Source: Methanobacteriota archaeon
Lineage (GTDB): Archaea > Hydrothermarchaeota > Hydrothermarchaeia > Hydrothermarchaeales > SZUA-236
NCBI GenBank assembly: GCA_003230355.1
Contig: QIDD01000024.1
Coordinates: forward strand, 1-9,365
Length of the DNA stretch: 9,365 nt
Direction of reading: 5' to 3'
The first letter of the stretch is position 1; each line of letters begins with the position of its first letter. The notes under the pieces are model-generated. The model was given only the letters and a program-made list of their open reading frames with translations, did not search any database and was not told where the DNA came from. A program made the position numbers and the translations under genes. This document shows positions 1 to 5,728 of this stretch, piece by piece.

Positions 1-90
1 TCAGAAAACATAATTGAGGCGAGTTTTGAAGCGCTTGTGGACAGCATCGTGTACAAGCTATTGAAAGAAGAAGCTAATAATCTCGTTTGA
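1..90 (+). CDS. C-terminal end of a 2-isopropylmalate/citramalate synthase family protein (partial)
   Basis: The first 87 bases read as 29 codons ending in TGA at 88-90, with no start because the gene begins before the window. The residues include NIIEASFEALVD followed by a YKLLKEE stretch, which is how the C-terminal regulatory (LeuA dimer) domain of archaeal 2-isopropylmalate, citramalate or homocitrate synthases usually ends. These enzymes condense acetyl-CoA with a 2-oxoacid in the cytoplasm, the committed step of leucine or isoleucine synthesis. The catalytic HMGL-like TIM barrel lies outside the window, so the substrate cannot be decided. The last 17 bases overlap the 3' end of the oppositely oriented prenyltransferase gene. 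Family assignment rests on a short tail and is made from memory of the family pattern. Confidence 0.72.
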   Translation, partial: SENIIEASFEALVDSIVYKLLKEEANNLV

Positions 91-1102
91 TAAGAAAGTC
101 TGTGAGGTTGAGTATTTTTTCCTCAGCTTCAGTGTCCAGCTTGATTCGCTTAAGCGCGGCAAGGGCGTTTTTCTCATAGCTCGACGCGGTTTCAACGGCA
201 TAGTCATAGGCGCCTTTTGAGTCCATGAGTTTGATTACATAGTCCACGTCCGCCCTGTTGAGAACAGCCTTTTCATAGATCTCGTCAAGCATTGACCGCT
301 CATCATGGCTGCAGTTTTCAAATGTGTAGATGACTGGCAGCGTTTTCTTCTTGTTTTCAATGTCTGATCCCTGAGGCTTGCCTGTGCTCTTTGTGTCACA
401 CCATGTGCCGATTATGTCGTCGCGGATTTGAAAGGCCATTCCAAGTTCTCTTCCGAAGGTGCGGAAATCCTCGATTACAGATTTATCCTCAGTTCCAAGA
501 ACCGCGCCGGTCACAACGGCAGATTCGATTAGAGCAGCTGTCTTGCGGTAGATCATGTCTAGATACTCGACAGTTGTAACATCCCGACGGGTCTCAAAGC
601 TTATATCCAGATACTGCCCCTCGCAGAGAACAATCACTGTTTCGTTGAGTATGCCCAGGATTTCAAGCACCTTTGAATCTGTTACTATCTTGTCCCGAAG
701 CCTAAGCGCTGCGAGGTTTGCCAAGACATGCATACCGTCACCCGCGTTTATCGCCTGTGCGTCGCCCCAGATCTTCCAAACAGTTGACCTGTGCCTGCGT
801 TCATCATCCCTGTCTTCAATGTCATCGTGGATAAGTGAGAAGTTGTGTATCAGCTCGATTGCGGCCGCAGCTGGAAGTGCCTTGTCATAGACACCGCTAA
901 GCGAGTAATAAACGAGCAGGCAGAGAATAGGCCGGAACCGTTTACCCCGATAGAGGTCAATAGGTTTGAGATTTTCATCCATCCAGCCCAGATGATACCG
1001 CATATAGTCGTAAAGCGTCTTGGGATGCTCTCTTGCATCAAGTATCTCGATTATCTCTTTTTCAAGAAGTTCCATTAGCGAGTTATCAACGGCTTCAACC
1101 AT
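74..1102 (-). CDS. Short-chain trans-isoprenyl diphosphate synthase, probable geranylgeranyl diphosphate synthase
   Basis: 342 residues, normal length for the all-alpha polyprenyl synthetase family, which adds isopentenyl diphosphate to allylic diphosphates in the cytoplasm. Visible motifs: RGKRFRP at 52-58 (IPP binding), first Asp-rich motif DDIED at 93-97 followed by RDDERR, KT at 187-188, and a second Asp-rich region DDIIG at 228-232 leading into TGKPQGSDIENKKKT. The third Asp of the second motif is Gly, a variant I associate with a subfamily found in several bacteria and archaea that also has the INAGDGM motif (118-124). Residue -5 relative to the first DD is Phe88, the feature that limits archaeal enzymes to about C20, so GGPP for ether lipids is the best guess. 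The ATG is 12 nt after the stop of the upstream paralogue, with a weak GTGA ribosome-binding match, so the two are co-transcribed. It ends convergently inside the isopropylmalate synthase tail. Confidence 0.88.
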   Translation of the reverse strand: MVEAVDNSLMELLEKEIIEILDAREHPKTLYDYMRYHLGWMDENLKPIDLYRGKRFRPILCLLVYYSLSGVYDKALPAAAAIELIHNFSLIHDDIEDRDDERRHRSTVWKIWGDAQAINAGDGMHVLANLAALRLRDKIVTDSKVLEILGILNETVIVLCEGQYLDISFETRRDVTTVEYLDMIYRKTAALIESAVVTGAVLGTEDKSVIEDFRTFGRELGMAFQIRDDIIGTWCDTKSTGKPQGSDIENKKKTLPVIYTFENCSHDERSMLDEIYEKAVLNRADVDYVIKLMDSKGAYDYAVETASSYEKNALAALKRIKLDTEAEEKILNLTDFLIKRDY

Positions 1103-1114
1103 ACTTTCACACTC

Positions 1115-2125
1115 TCAGAAAGGCCTGATCACAACGCTGTCAGCGATCTTTAAAAGCTTATTTTTTGGCTCTGATTCAGGCAGAATTTTTAGCTCTTCTT
1201 TTGCTTTTTCAGAATAATACTTTGCCCGTTTAAAGGCGTAGTCAATCGATCCTGAGCCGGTGATGATTTCTGTTGCCTTTTTAATGTCATTTTTACTCTT
1301 AACCTTTTTCTTAATAATGGATTCAAGAGTTTTCCGGTCTTCAGGGGAGGAGTTTTTCAACGAGTGGATAACGGCGATTGTAACCTTGCCCTCGCGGATG
1401 TCGATTGCTTTGGGCTTTCCGAACTTGTCGTCAGCAGTGAGATCAAGCACGTCATCGATTATCTGAAAGCTTACGCCAAGGTAGTTGCCGAACTTGGCCA
1501 GGGCATTGACTTCCTCTTTCTTGCCGCCGCCGAGCAGCGCGCCGCAGCGCGCGCAGGCCTCAAAAAGAGTCGCTGTCTTACGCTCGATAACCTCAAGATA
1601 CACCTCCTCTGTAAGCCCCAGGTTCTGCGTGTGCCGGTACTCAAGCATCTCACCTTCTGTAAGCCGGATGCAGGCATTTGAAATAATCTCTGTAAGCTCG
1701 TTTATCTCATGCACTCCCACGAGGCCGAAGGACTTTGAAAAAAGCAGATCCCCAGCAAGAATCGCCACCTCTTCACCCCATTTTTTAAACACTGTTTCAA
1801 CGCCTCTGCGCTTGTAGCTGCGATCAATTATATCGTCATGTATAAGGGTTGCTGTGTGAATAAGTTCAACTGCAACCGCGATAGGCGCCGCATAAGAGAT
1901 GTCTCTCTCCGCGTTAAGACTGCGAAAAGAGAGCACTACAAGCATTGGACGTATCCTTTTTCCACCAACCGCAATCAGCTCCTTAAAAGCAGTTCCCAGT
2001 GGATGAGGTGCAAAACTCCCTGCGATCATGACTATTTCAGACTCAACAAAGTCCAGATCACTGTTGTAATCCTCAACCTCATGAAAACCATTCATCCCCC
2101 CAATTTTAAAGAAAGAGTTTATCAA
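1115..2125 (-). CDS. Trans-polyprenyl diphosphate synthase, probably long-chain
   Basis: 336 residues from a TTG start. Motifs: GGKRIRP at 54-60, ELIHTATLIHDDIID with the Asp-rich motif at 97-101 followed by KRRG, AGDLLFS at 124-130, KT at 183-184, and a canonical second motif DDVLD at 224-228 with FGKPKAIDIREGKVT. The residue five before the first DD is Ala92 rather than an aromatic, and the ATLIHDD context is the one seen in hexaprenyl to solanesyl diphosphate synthases, so the product is probably longer than C20 (for example a quinone side chain); this is inference. The start is uncertain: TTG at 2125 has AGGGA about five bases upstream, whereas an in-frame ATG at 2095 (residue 11) has only a G-run directly against it. 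It is the first gene of a two-gene operon, with its relative following after 12 nt. Confidence 0.85.
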   Translation of the reverse strand: MINSFFKIGGMNGFHEVEDYNSDLDFVESEIVMIAGSFAPHPLGTAFKELIAVGGKRIRPMLVVLSFRSLNAERDISYAAPIAVAVELIHTATLIHDDIIDRSYKRRGVETVFKKWGEEVAILAGDLLFSKSFGLVGVHEINELTEIISNACIRLTEGEMLEYRHTQNLGLTEEVYLEVIERKTATLFEACARCGALLGGGKKEEVNALAKFGNYLGVSFQIIDDVLDLTADDKFGKPKAIDIREGKVTIAVIHSLKNSSPEDRKTLESIIKKKVKSKNDIKKATEIITGSGSIDYAFKRAKYYSEKAKEELKILPESEPKNKLLKIADSVVIRPF

Positions 2126-2151
2126 TCTTTCCCTGTCAGCCTTTCTTTCAT
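2122..2151 (-). CDS. Possible nine-codon leader ORF ahead of the long-chain prenyltransferase
   Basis: On the minus strand an ATG at 2151 opens a nine-codon frame (MKERLTGKD) whose TGA overlaps the TTG start of the next gene as TTGA. The ATG lies about 31 bases from the centre of the TATA-like box, so the predicted transcript would begin almost at this ATG. Translation-coupled re-initiation is one reading; chance is another, and the frame is too short to judge by codon use. Confidence 0.2.
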   Translation of the reverse strand: MKERLTGKD

Positions 2152-2177
2152 GTAAAGAACTCCCACTTCGTTACACG

Positions 2178-2187
2178 AAATTTAAAA
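2178..2187 (-). promoter_or_regulatory. TATA-like promoter of the prenyltransferase operon
   Basis: The minus strand reads TTTTAAATTT here. A start about 27 nt downstream falls near 2155, some 30 nt before the TTG start at 2125. The box overlaps a 7-bp inverted repeat, TAAAAGC/GCTTTTA with loop CAT, at 2183-2199, which would occlude or mark the promoter. Confidence 0.4.
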
Positions 2188-2203
2188 GCCATGCTTTTAG
2201 AGT

Positions 2204-2363
2204 GGGGAAAGAAACCCGAATTTGTCTTCGGCAAACCATCCAATAGATATGAAATAATAAAACTTCAATCGAATATTTCGTTCGATTGCGGGGGTCTCTT
2301 TTTCGACCATGTTTTTGCCGAGATATAGCCAAAGGCGCATATCGAGGGAAAAAGGTGGAGGGA
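2204..2363 (+). repeat. Hairpin-rich intergenic repeat, copy A
   Basis: In order it contains GAAACCCG (2211-2218), stem TTTGTC/GGCAAA (2221-2235), stem CAATCGAA/TTCGATTG (2266-2288), stem GGTC/GACC around a T-run (2293-2308), a GATAT/ATATC hairpin with inner GCC/GGC (2322-2343), then AAAAAGGTGGAGGG running into the TATA box of the next gene. The same order recurs at 5249-5470 (copy B), and the last part at 5641-5720 (copy C). The 8-bp CAATCGAA stem is identical in A and B. Read in one plus-strand frame the copies also align as peptide, for example SIE about 30 residues before KKVE here and KRVD in B. It may be an RNA element, a decayed repeat or a remnant of coding sequence. Confidence 0.55.
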
Positions 2364-2365
2364 AA

Positions 2366-2374
2366 TATTTATAA
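2366..2374 (+). promoter_or_regulatory. TATA box for the DsbA-like gene
   Basis: TATTTATAA is centred 30 nt before the ATG at 2400. Transcription would start near 2396-2398, giving a leaderless or nearly leaderless mRNA; the bases before the ATG (TTTGTTCATTCT) hold no Shine-Dalgarno sequence, which agrees with that. Confidence 0.6.
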
Positions 2375-2399
2375 TTGCTAAGCGTTTTTTGTTCATTCT

Positions 2400-3113
2400 A
2401 TGGCGAAGAAGAGGTGGAAGAAAAAGGAGCGTTTGGAGAGGGCTGCGCAGCCTGTTTCAAAGGGCGGCGGTTCTAATTCAAAGCTTGTTTTGGCAGGGGT
2501 TATTGTCCTTATTTTGGCAGGTTATTTCATTTTTGGCAGTGGAGGTGACAACAGTCTTGAGACCCCGCCTCCCGCGGATATCGCTGGTAAATACATGCTT
2601 TTTTCAGATAAAGCCAGCACCCATGTCCAGGGCAGGGTGGAACTTATTGAGTTTTTTGACTTCACATGCTCTCATTGTTACGCCTTTCATAAAGACACTT
2701 GGCCGGCTTTGAAAAATAAATACGGCGATAAAGTTGAGTTGATAGATACGGGTATTCCTCTGCGTGAAAGTTCTATACCTCCTCTTGAAGCCTACGAAAT
2801 CGCAAAGGATTTTGGAAAGGGAGAGGAGATGAAAGACGCTTTATTTACAGCTTTTCATGAAGAGGATCTCGACATAACAAAGGTACAAATCCTTGCAGAC
2901 ATTGCTGAAAAGATTGGGCTGGAACGAGCAGCGTTTTCTGATGCTCTTAGCTCCCGTTCCAAAGCTTCACTTGTAGAATCAAATAGAAGACTTGCAAACA
3001 GCTACAAGCTGACTGGAACGCCCACCTTTGTACTTGACGGCAACATCAAGGCCACAGGCACATCATCCGACAATCTGCAGGCAATAATCGACAGCATCCT
3101 TGAAGGGGAGTGA
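2400..3113 (+). CDS. Membrane-anchored DsbA-like thiol-disulfide oxidoreductase
   Basis: 237 residues. A very basic N-terminus (residues 2-12) precedes a single hydrophobic segment at about 28-46, which should anchor the protein with its catalytic domain outside the cell. The domain starts with VELIEFFDFTC and carries the active-site CSHC at 90-93; the opposing cis-proline loop is TGTPTF at 205-210 (Pro208), and the helical insertion between them is of DsbA / Thioredoxin_4 type. The expected role is to form or rearrange disulfides in exported proteins. No DsbB or VKOR partner is in the window. The start follows from the TATA box 30 nt upstream and the good N-terminal topology. Its stop lies one base from the stop of the convergent small membrane gene. 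A role in oxidation rather than reduction is not proven by CSHC alone. Confidence 0.88.
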   Translation: MAKKRWKKKERLERAAQPVSKGGGSNSKLVLAGVIVLILAGYFIFGSGGDNSLETPPPADIAGKYMLFSDKASTHVQGRVELIEFFDFTCSHCYAFHKDTWPALKNKYGDKVELIDTGIPLRESSIPPLEAYEIAKDFGKGEEMKDALFTAFHEEDLDITKVQILADIAEKIGLERAAFSDALSSRSKASLVESNRRLANSYKLTGTPTFVLDGNIKATGTSSDNLQAIIDSILEGE

Positions 3114-3114
3114 C

Positions 3115-3312
3115 CTATTCTTTTTTCAAGAGCAGGTAAACCGTAATTCCTGTCAGTGTCAGGCCCGCCGCGCCTGTGATTAGAAAGAATATATTGAGCC
3201 TCTCTCCTTCCAGCCCTGTGAAATAGCCTTGGGACATGAGATATAAAAACCCTGCAATAGCGGTAAAATCCACGATAATATCAGCAAGCAAAATAGCGGT
3301 TGATGATTTCAT
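3115..3312 (-). CDS. Small two-helix membrane protein of unknown function
   Basis: 65 residues from ATG: a short N-terminus, a hydrophobic helix at about 7-27, a polar turn (GLEGERLN) and a second helix at about 40-62 ending LLLKKE. I do not recognise a family. Support for a real gene comes from the promoter: the minus strand carries TTTTTAAT centred about 28 nt before the ATG, the spacing of a leaderless archaeal transcript, and the ORF fills the space between two other genes exactly, with its stop one base past the stop of the DsbA-like gene. The topology predicts both ends on the same side. A function linked to the adjacent thiol oxidoreductase is possible but nothing in the sequence shows it. 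Confidence 0.6.
   Translation of the reverse strand: MKSSTAILLADIIVDFTAIAGFLYLMSQGYFTGLEGERLNIFFLITGAAGLTLTGITVYLLLKKE
3121..3126 (+). terminator. T-run terminator of the DsbA-like gene
   Basis: Six T follow the stop codon by seven bases. The run lies within the last codons (KK) of the convergent small membrane protein gene, so both signals share the same DNA. Confidence 0.45.
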
Positions 3313-3335
3313 ATGCCTTATTATTGGTATAGGGG

Positions 3336-3354
3336 GATTAAAAAGGTTTATATC
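3336..3354. promoter_or_regulatory. Overlapping divergent promoters
   Basis: TTTATATC at 3347-3354 serves the plus strand and is centred about 28 nt before ATG 3378. On the minus strand TTTTTAAT (3336-3343) is centred about 28 nt before ATG 3312. The two boxes lie within 20 bases, so binding of TBP/TFB to one would be expected to hinder the other. Confidence 0.6.
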
Positions 3355-3377
3355 AGGCTAGTTTGTAGTTGGATGCC

Positions 3378-4775
3378 ATGAGGCTTGTGATGAAGTTCGG
3401 CGGCACCTCACTGGCGGATGCTCAGAGGATTGCGGGTGTGTGCAAGATTGTGGGCAGCCGCAGCGGCGATGAAGTTGTGGTCGTTGTTTCAGCGCTTGCA
3501 GGGGTTACGGACATGCTCTTCAGCCAGGCGCAGAAGATCTCAGAAGGAAAGCTGACCGAGGAGGAGATAAAATCTTTTATCAGCGAGTTATTTGAACGGC
3601 ACAGAGTGGTTGCACGCGAGCTGCTTTCTGAAAAAGACCTTGAGCTTGTTCTAATGGAACTTGAGCGGTTTTCGCTTGAGCTTGAAAAAATACTCATCGG
3701 AATCAGATATGTGGGCGAGCTCACACCAAGATCAACTGCCTACGTGGTCTCATTTGGCGAGCGGCTTTCAGCACCAATTGTGAGCGGGGCGCTGAACACT
3801 TGCGGAGTAAAATCAGTGTGGTTCACAGGATACGATGCTGGAATTATCACTGATTCACGCTATGAGAAGGCATCGCCGATCTGGGAGTCAACCATGCAAA
3901 CGGTTAAGCAGCGGCTTGAAAACCTGCTCAAAGACTCTGTACCGGTGGTAACAGGCTTTATCTCAGGAGACACATTGGGGCGGATAACCACGCTTGGACG
4001 GGGAGGCTCAGACTATACGGCGGCGATTGTGGGGGCGGCAATCGATGCCGAGGAAGTCTGGATATGGACTGATGTAGACGGGATAATGACAACCGACCCC
4101 AGGCTTGTTTCTGAGGCGCAGACAATCCCTGTCATATCATATATCGAGGCAATGGAGCTGGCCTTCTTCGGAGGCAAGGTGCTGCATCCAAAGAGCATCG
4201 AGCCTGCTATGGAAAAAGGCGTGCCCGTGCGGGTGAAAAACACATTCAACCCTGACGGCCCTGGAACCTTGATTGTAAAAGATCAGGAAAAAGCCCGCGA
4301 AGTTGTAAAAGCAGTAAGTGTTATGACTCATGCAACGCTTGTCACAATTTCAGGTGTGGGTATGATCGGCGTTCCCGGCGTTGCGGCGAAAACATTCAGC
4401 GCGCTTGCAGAGGAAAAGATAAACATACTCATGATATCTCAGGGATCGTCAGAGGCAAACATCTCAATCGTTATCGAGTCGCAGGACCTGGATAAGGCGA
4501 TAAACATTGTAACAGAAAAATTCGCAGACAGAGACATTGTGCGAAGAGTTGACTATAACAACGACGTGGCCATAATCGCTGTAATCGGCGCTGGAATGAA
4601 AGGCACAAAAGGAGTGGCTGCAAGACTCTTCACCTCTGTTTCAAAGGCTGATGTAAATGTGCTCATGATCGCTCAGGGCTCGTCAGAAGTAAACATCTCC
4701 TGCGTAGTAGAGGAAAAAGACGCAAAAAAAGCAGCCCAAGCACTTCACCACGAATTCATCACAAAAAAGGCGTAA
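3378..4775 (+). CDS. lysC: Aspartokinase with two C-terminal ACT domains
   Basis: 465 residues from ATG 3378. It phosphorylates aspartate to aspartyl-4-phosphate, the first step to lysine, threonine and methionine, in the cytoplasm. The amino acid kinase domain begins with MKFGGTS (residues 5-11) and contains SFGER near 125-129, the TTLGRGGSDYTA substrate/nucleotide loop near 204-215 and WTDVDGIMTTDPR near 230-242. Two ACT domains follow, about 312-382 and 395-460, each with an (I/V)LMI(S/A)QGSSE motif, the usual allosteric amino-acid site (Thr or Lys feedback). Length matches monofunctional archaeal aspartokinases of about 470 residues; no homoserine dehydrogenase is fused. A TTG at 3369 and an ATG at 3390 are also in frame; I prefer 3378 because the TATA box sits about 28 nt upstream, predicting a leaderless mRNA. 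Which effector binds cannot be read from sequence. Confidence 0.93.
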   Translation: MRLVMKFGGTSLADAQRIAGVCKIVGSRSGDEVVVVVSALAGVTDMLFSQAQKISEGKLTEEEIKSFISELFERHRVVARELLSEKDLELVLMELERFSLELEKILIGIRYVGELTPRSTAYVVSFGERLSAPIVSGALNTCGVKSVWFTGYDAGIITDSRYEKASPIWESTMQTVKQRLENLLKDSVPVVTGFISGDTLGRITTLGRGGSDYTAAIVGAAIDAEEVWIWTDVDGIMTTDPRLVSEAQTIPVISYIEAMELAFFGGKVLHPKSIEPAMEKGVPVRVKNTFNPDGPGTLIVKDQEKAREVVKAVSVMTHATLVTISGVGMIGVPGVAAKTFSALAEEKINILMISQGSSEANISIVIESQDLDKAINIVTEKFADRDIVRRVDYNNDVAIIAVIGAGMKGTKGVAARLFTSVSKADVNVLMIAQGSSEVNISCVVEEKDAKKAAQALHHEFITKKA

Positions 4776-4807
4776 AAACACCTCTAGAAAACAAGGCTTA
4801 CGAAACC

Positions 4808-4817
4808 TATTTAAATA
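4808..4817 (+). promoter_or_regulatory. TATA box of the tRNA gene
   Basis: TATTTAAATA stands 49 bases before the mature 5' end of the tRNA, so the primary transcript would start near 4840 and carry a short 5' leader for RNase P to remove. Confidence 0.65.
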
Positions 4818-4865
4818 GACAAAATCAGATTTTCCCCCTCCCACATCAAAACAGAAAATAACAGC

Positions 4866-4979
4866 GGGCCCGTAGCTCAGCCTGGCAGAGCGCCTGGCTC
4901 ATAACAATGGTGAGCAATATTTAATTGCGAACTAATGTGAGAAACCAGGTAGTCGTGGGTTCAAATCCCTCCGGGCCCA
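4866..4979 (+). tRNA. tRNA-Met (CAT), intron-containing, probably elongator
   Basis: Acceptor stem GGGCCCG (4866-4872) pairs with CGGGCCC (4972-4978), discriminator A at 4979, no encoded CCA. D stem GCTC/GAGC with GG at 18-19; anticodon stem CCTGG (4893-4897) with CCAGG (4945-4949); anticodon CAT at 4900-4902; TTCAAAT T-loop. Initiator features (A1-U72 and three G-C pairs at the base of the anticodon stem) are absent, so this is elongator Met, or less likely the CAT-bearing Ile2 tRNA that is modified to read AUA; the scaffold does not settle which. One oddity: the T stem is GTGGG/CCCTC, giving a U-U mismatch at 50-64 while all other stems are fully paired. A T5 run follows the gene. Confidence 0.93.
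4904..4943 (+). other. Archaeal tRNA intron (40 nt) at 37/38 with bulge-helix-bulge
   Basis: CTCA (4898-4901) pairs with TGAG (4938-4941), forming the 4-bp central helix. The flanking 3-nt bulges are TAA (4902-4904) and AAA (4942-4944), each cut after its second base, which gives exactly 4904-4943 and restores a 7-nt anticodon loop. Within the intron GCAAT (4914-4918) pairs with ATTGC (4924-4928). This is the canonical substrate of the archaeal splicing endonuclease. Confidence 0.93.
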
Positions 4980-4984
4980 TTTTT
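4980..4984 (+). terminator. T-run after the tRNA
   Basis: Five T directly follow the discriminator base, followed by CACCC; a short archaeal-type terminator is plausible, but no longer run is present. Confidence 0.35.
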
Positions 4985-5248
4985 CACCCTTCCTGCAATC
5001 CTTTTCTGTGTAGAAAAGACTTATCACATAACACGGATAATATGAGCCAAAGCTTATGAGGCATCCAAAAGACTCGATTTTCCACTTCATGAAAAATCTC
5101 CATGAGACACTAATTCACCTGCGAATTATACAAAGCATTGCTTTGTAATGGAGAAGGGAGCGTGGGTAGGACACTTGCATATGCAAATTCTTTTCCATAG
5201 AAAAGAAGGGGTGCAGAGCTTCCTGCGCAGCCGCTCGACACCGATGCA

Positions 5249-5470
5249 TCTTCCTTTTTGTGAAGGAAGAAACCCGTGTTTTTCCTTGTAAAAACGCTCC
5301 GAAGATTGTTGGATTAGAAAAAATATCAATCGAACGTTTTTGTTCGATTGGAGGTGGTCCCTTTTTTTCCGGCCGCGCTTTTGCGGCGGTTTTGCGATCA
5401 GCGGCAAACTGGCGCAAAAGGGTGGATTGGCCCAGATTTTTGCAGCACTTTAGCGATAGCGCTGACATAA
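5249..5470 (+). repeat. Hairpin-rich intergenic repeat, copy B
   Basis: In order: stem TCTTCCTT/AAGGAAGA (5249-5270), GAAACCCG with T for the last-but-one context base (5269-5277), stem GTTTTT/AAAAAC (5278-5295), stem CAATCGAAC/GTTCGATTG with a 6-nt loop (5327-5350), GGTC then T7 then GGCC (5356-5374), stem GCCGC/GCGGC (5372-5387), and stem TTTTGCG/CGCAAAA (5390-5419). It then carries AACTGGCGCAAAAGGGTGGA (5407-5426) and a partial second unit, CACTTTAGCGATAGCGCT (5446-5463). Order and spacing match copy A; the closing part matches copy C. The T7 run could terminate plus-strand transcription. No gene starts directly after it, unlike A and C. Confidence 0.55.
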
Positions 5471-5640
5471 TTTAGAATTAGGTTATTACTCCTAGTTTAC
5501 AGATAATTCGGAACATACAACAAAATCCTTATTCTAAGCCGATTTAAGCCTCATGATGCACTTGATATGGAAATATACCCTCATCTCTCCCTAATCTCCT
5601 CCTCTGCATATATAGAATGAAGCCACTTTTCAGAGAATCA

Positions 5641-5720
5641 GAAATATCAATGTTTGAATGTAAAACCCCCCCACATTTCAGCGATAGCGCCAACTGGCGT
5701 AAAAAAGTGGAGTGGAAAGG
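5641..5720 (+). repeat. Intergenic repeat, copy C (short form)
   Basis: Contains AAATATCAAT as in copy B, a run of seven C (5666-5672), AGCGATAGCG (5680-5689), the hairpin CGCC-AACT-GGCG (5688-5699) enclosed by CCAC/GTGG (5671-5674 with 5707-5710), and AAAAAAGTGGAGTGGAAAGG merging into the TATA box of the following gene. Copy A ends in the same way at its own downstream promoter. A 35-codon ATG frame (5650-5757) runs through it and ends as ATGA against the mini-ORF at 5754; I do not count it as a gene. Confidence 0.5.
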
Positions 5721-5728
5721 TTTTAATA
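5721..5728 (+). promoter_or_regulatory. TATA box upstream of the CPxCG protein gene
   Basis: TTTTAATA is preceded by GGAAAGG, a purine-rich BRE-like stretch. The predicted start is near 5751, about 20 nt before ATG 5771 and only a few bases before the ATG at 5754. Confidence 0.5.

Noticed and set aside
391..1217. Plus-strand ORFs opposite the prenyltransferase genes, and similar frames opposite aspartokinase and aglB
   Set aside because: They are antisense shadows of well-supported genes, with no family resemblance and no promoters.
4866..4979. Initiator tRNA-Met
   Set aside because: The first pair is G-C rather than A-U, and the anticodon stem is CCTGG/CCAGG without the three consecutive G-C pairs of initiators.
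5115..5468. Minus-strand ORF of 117 codons in the hairpin-rich region
   Set aside because: Its translation is basic, of no recognisable family, and reads straight through six or more perfect stem-loops; an overlapping shorter frame on the same strand looks equally good. The repeat structure explains the openness better.
5001..5470. CRISPR array or integron attC-like cassette
   Set aside because: The stems differ from one another in sequence and spacing, with no repeated unit separated by constant-length spacers, and no cas or integrase gene is present.
5249..5470. RNase P RNA, SRP RNA or box C/D or H/ACA guide RNA
   Set aside because: I could not find the conserved cores (for example the GAGGAAAGTCC block, the SRP domain IV loop, or paired C and D boxes). 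A covariance search would settle it.
5260..5475. Plus-strand ORF of 71 codons across repeat copy B
   Set aside because: No promoter or ribosome-binding site stands before it, and only the repeat-derived end resembles anything else in the window. Kept as an observation on the repeat, not as a gene.
5578..5605. Pyrimidine-rich tract resembling the 16S anti-Shine-Dalgarno end, or a minus-strand ribosome-binding site
   Set aside because: The minus strand has GGAGGAG, but the next ATG opens only 16 codons; no rRNA sequence surrounds it.
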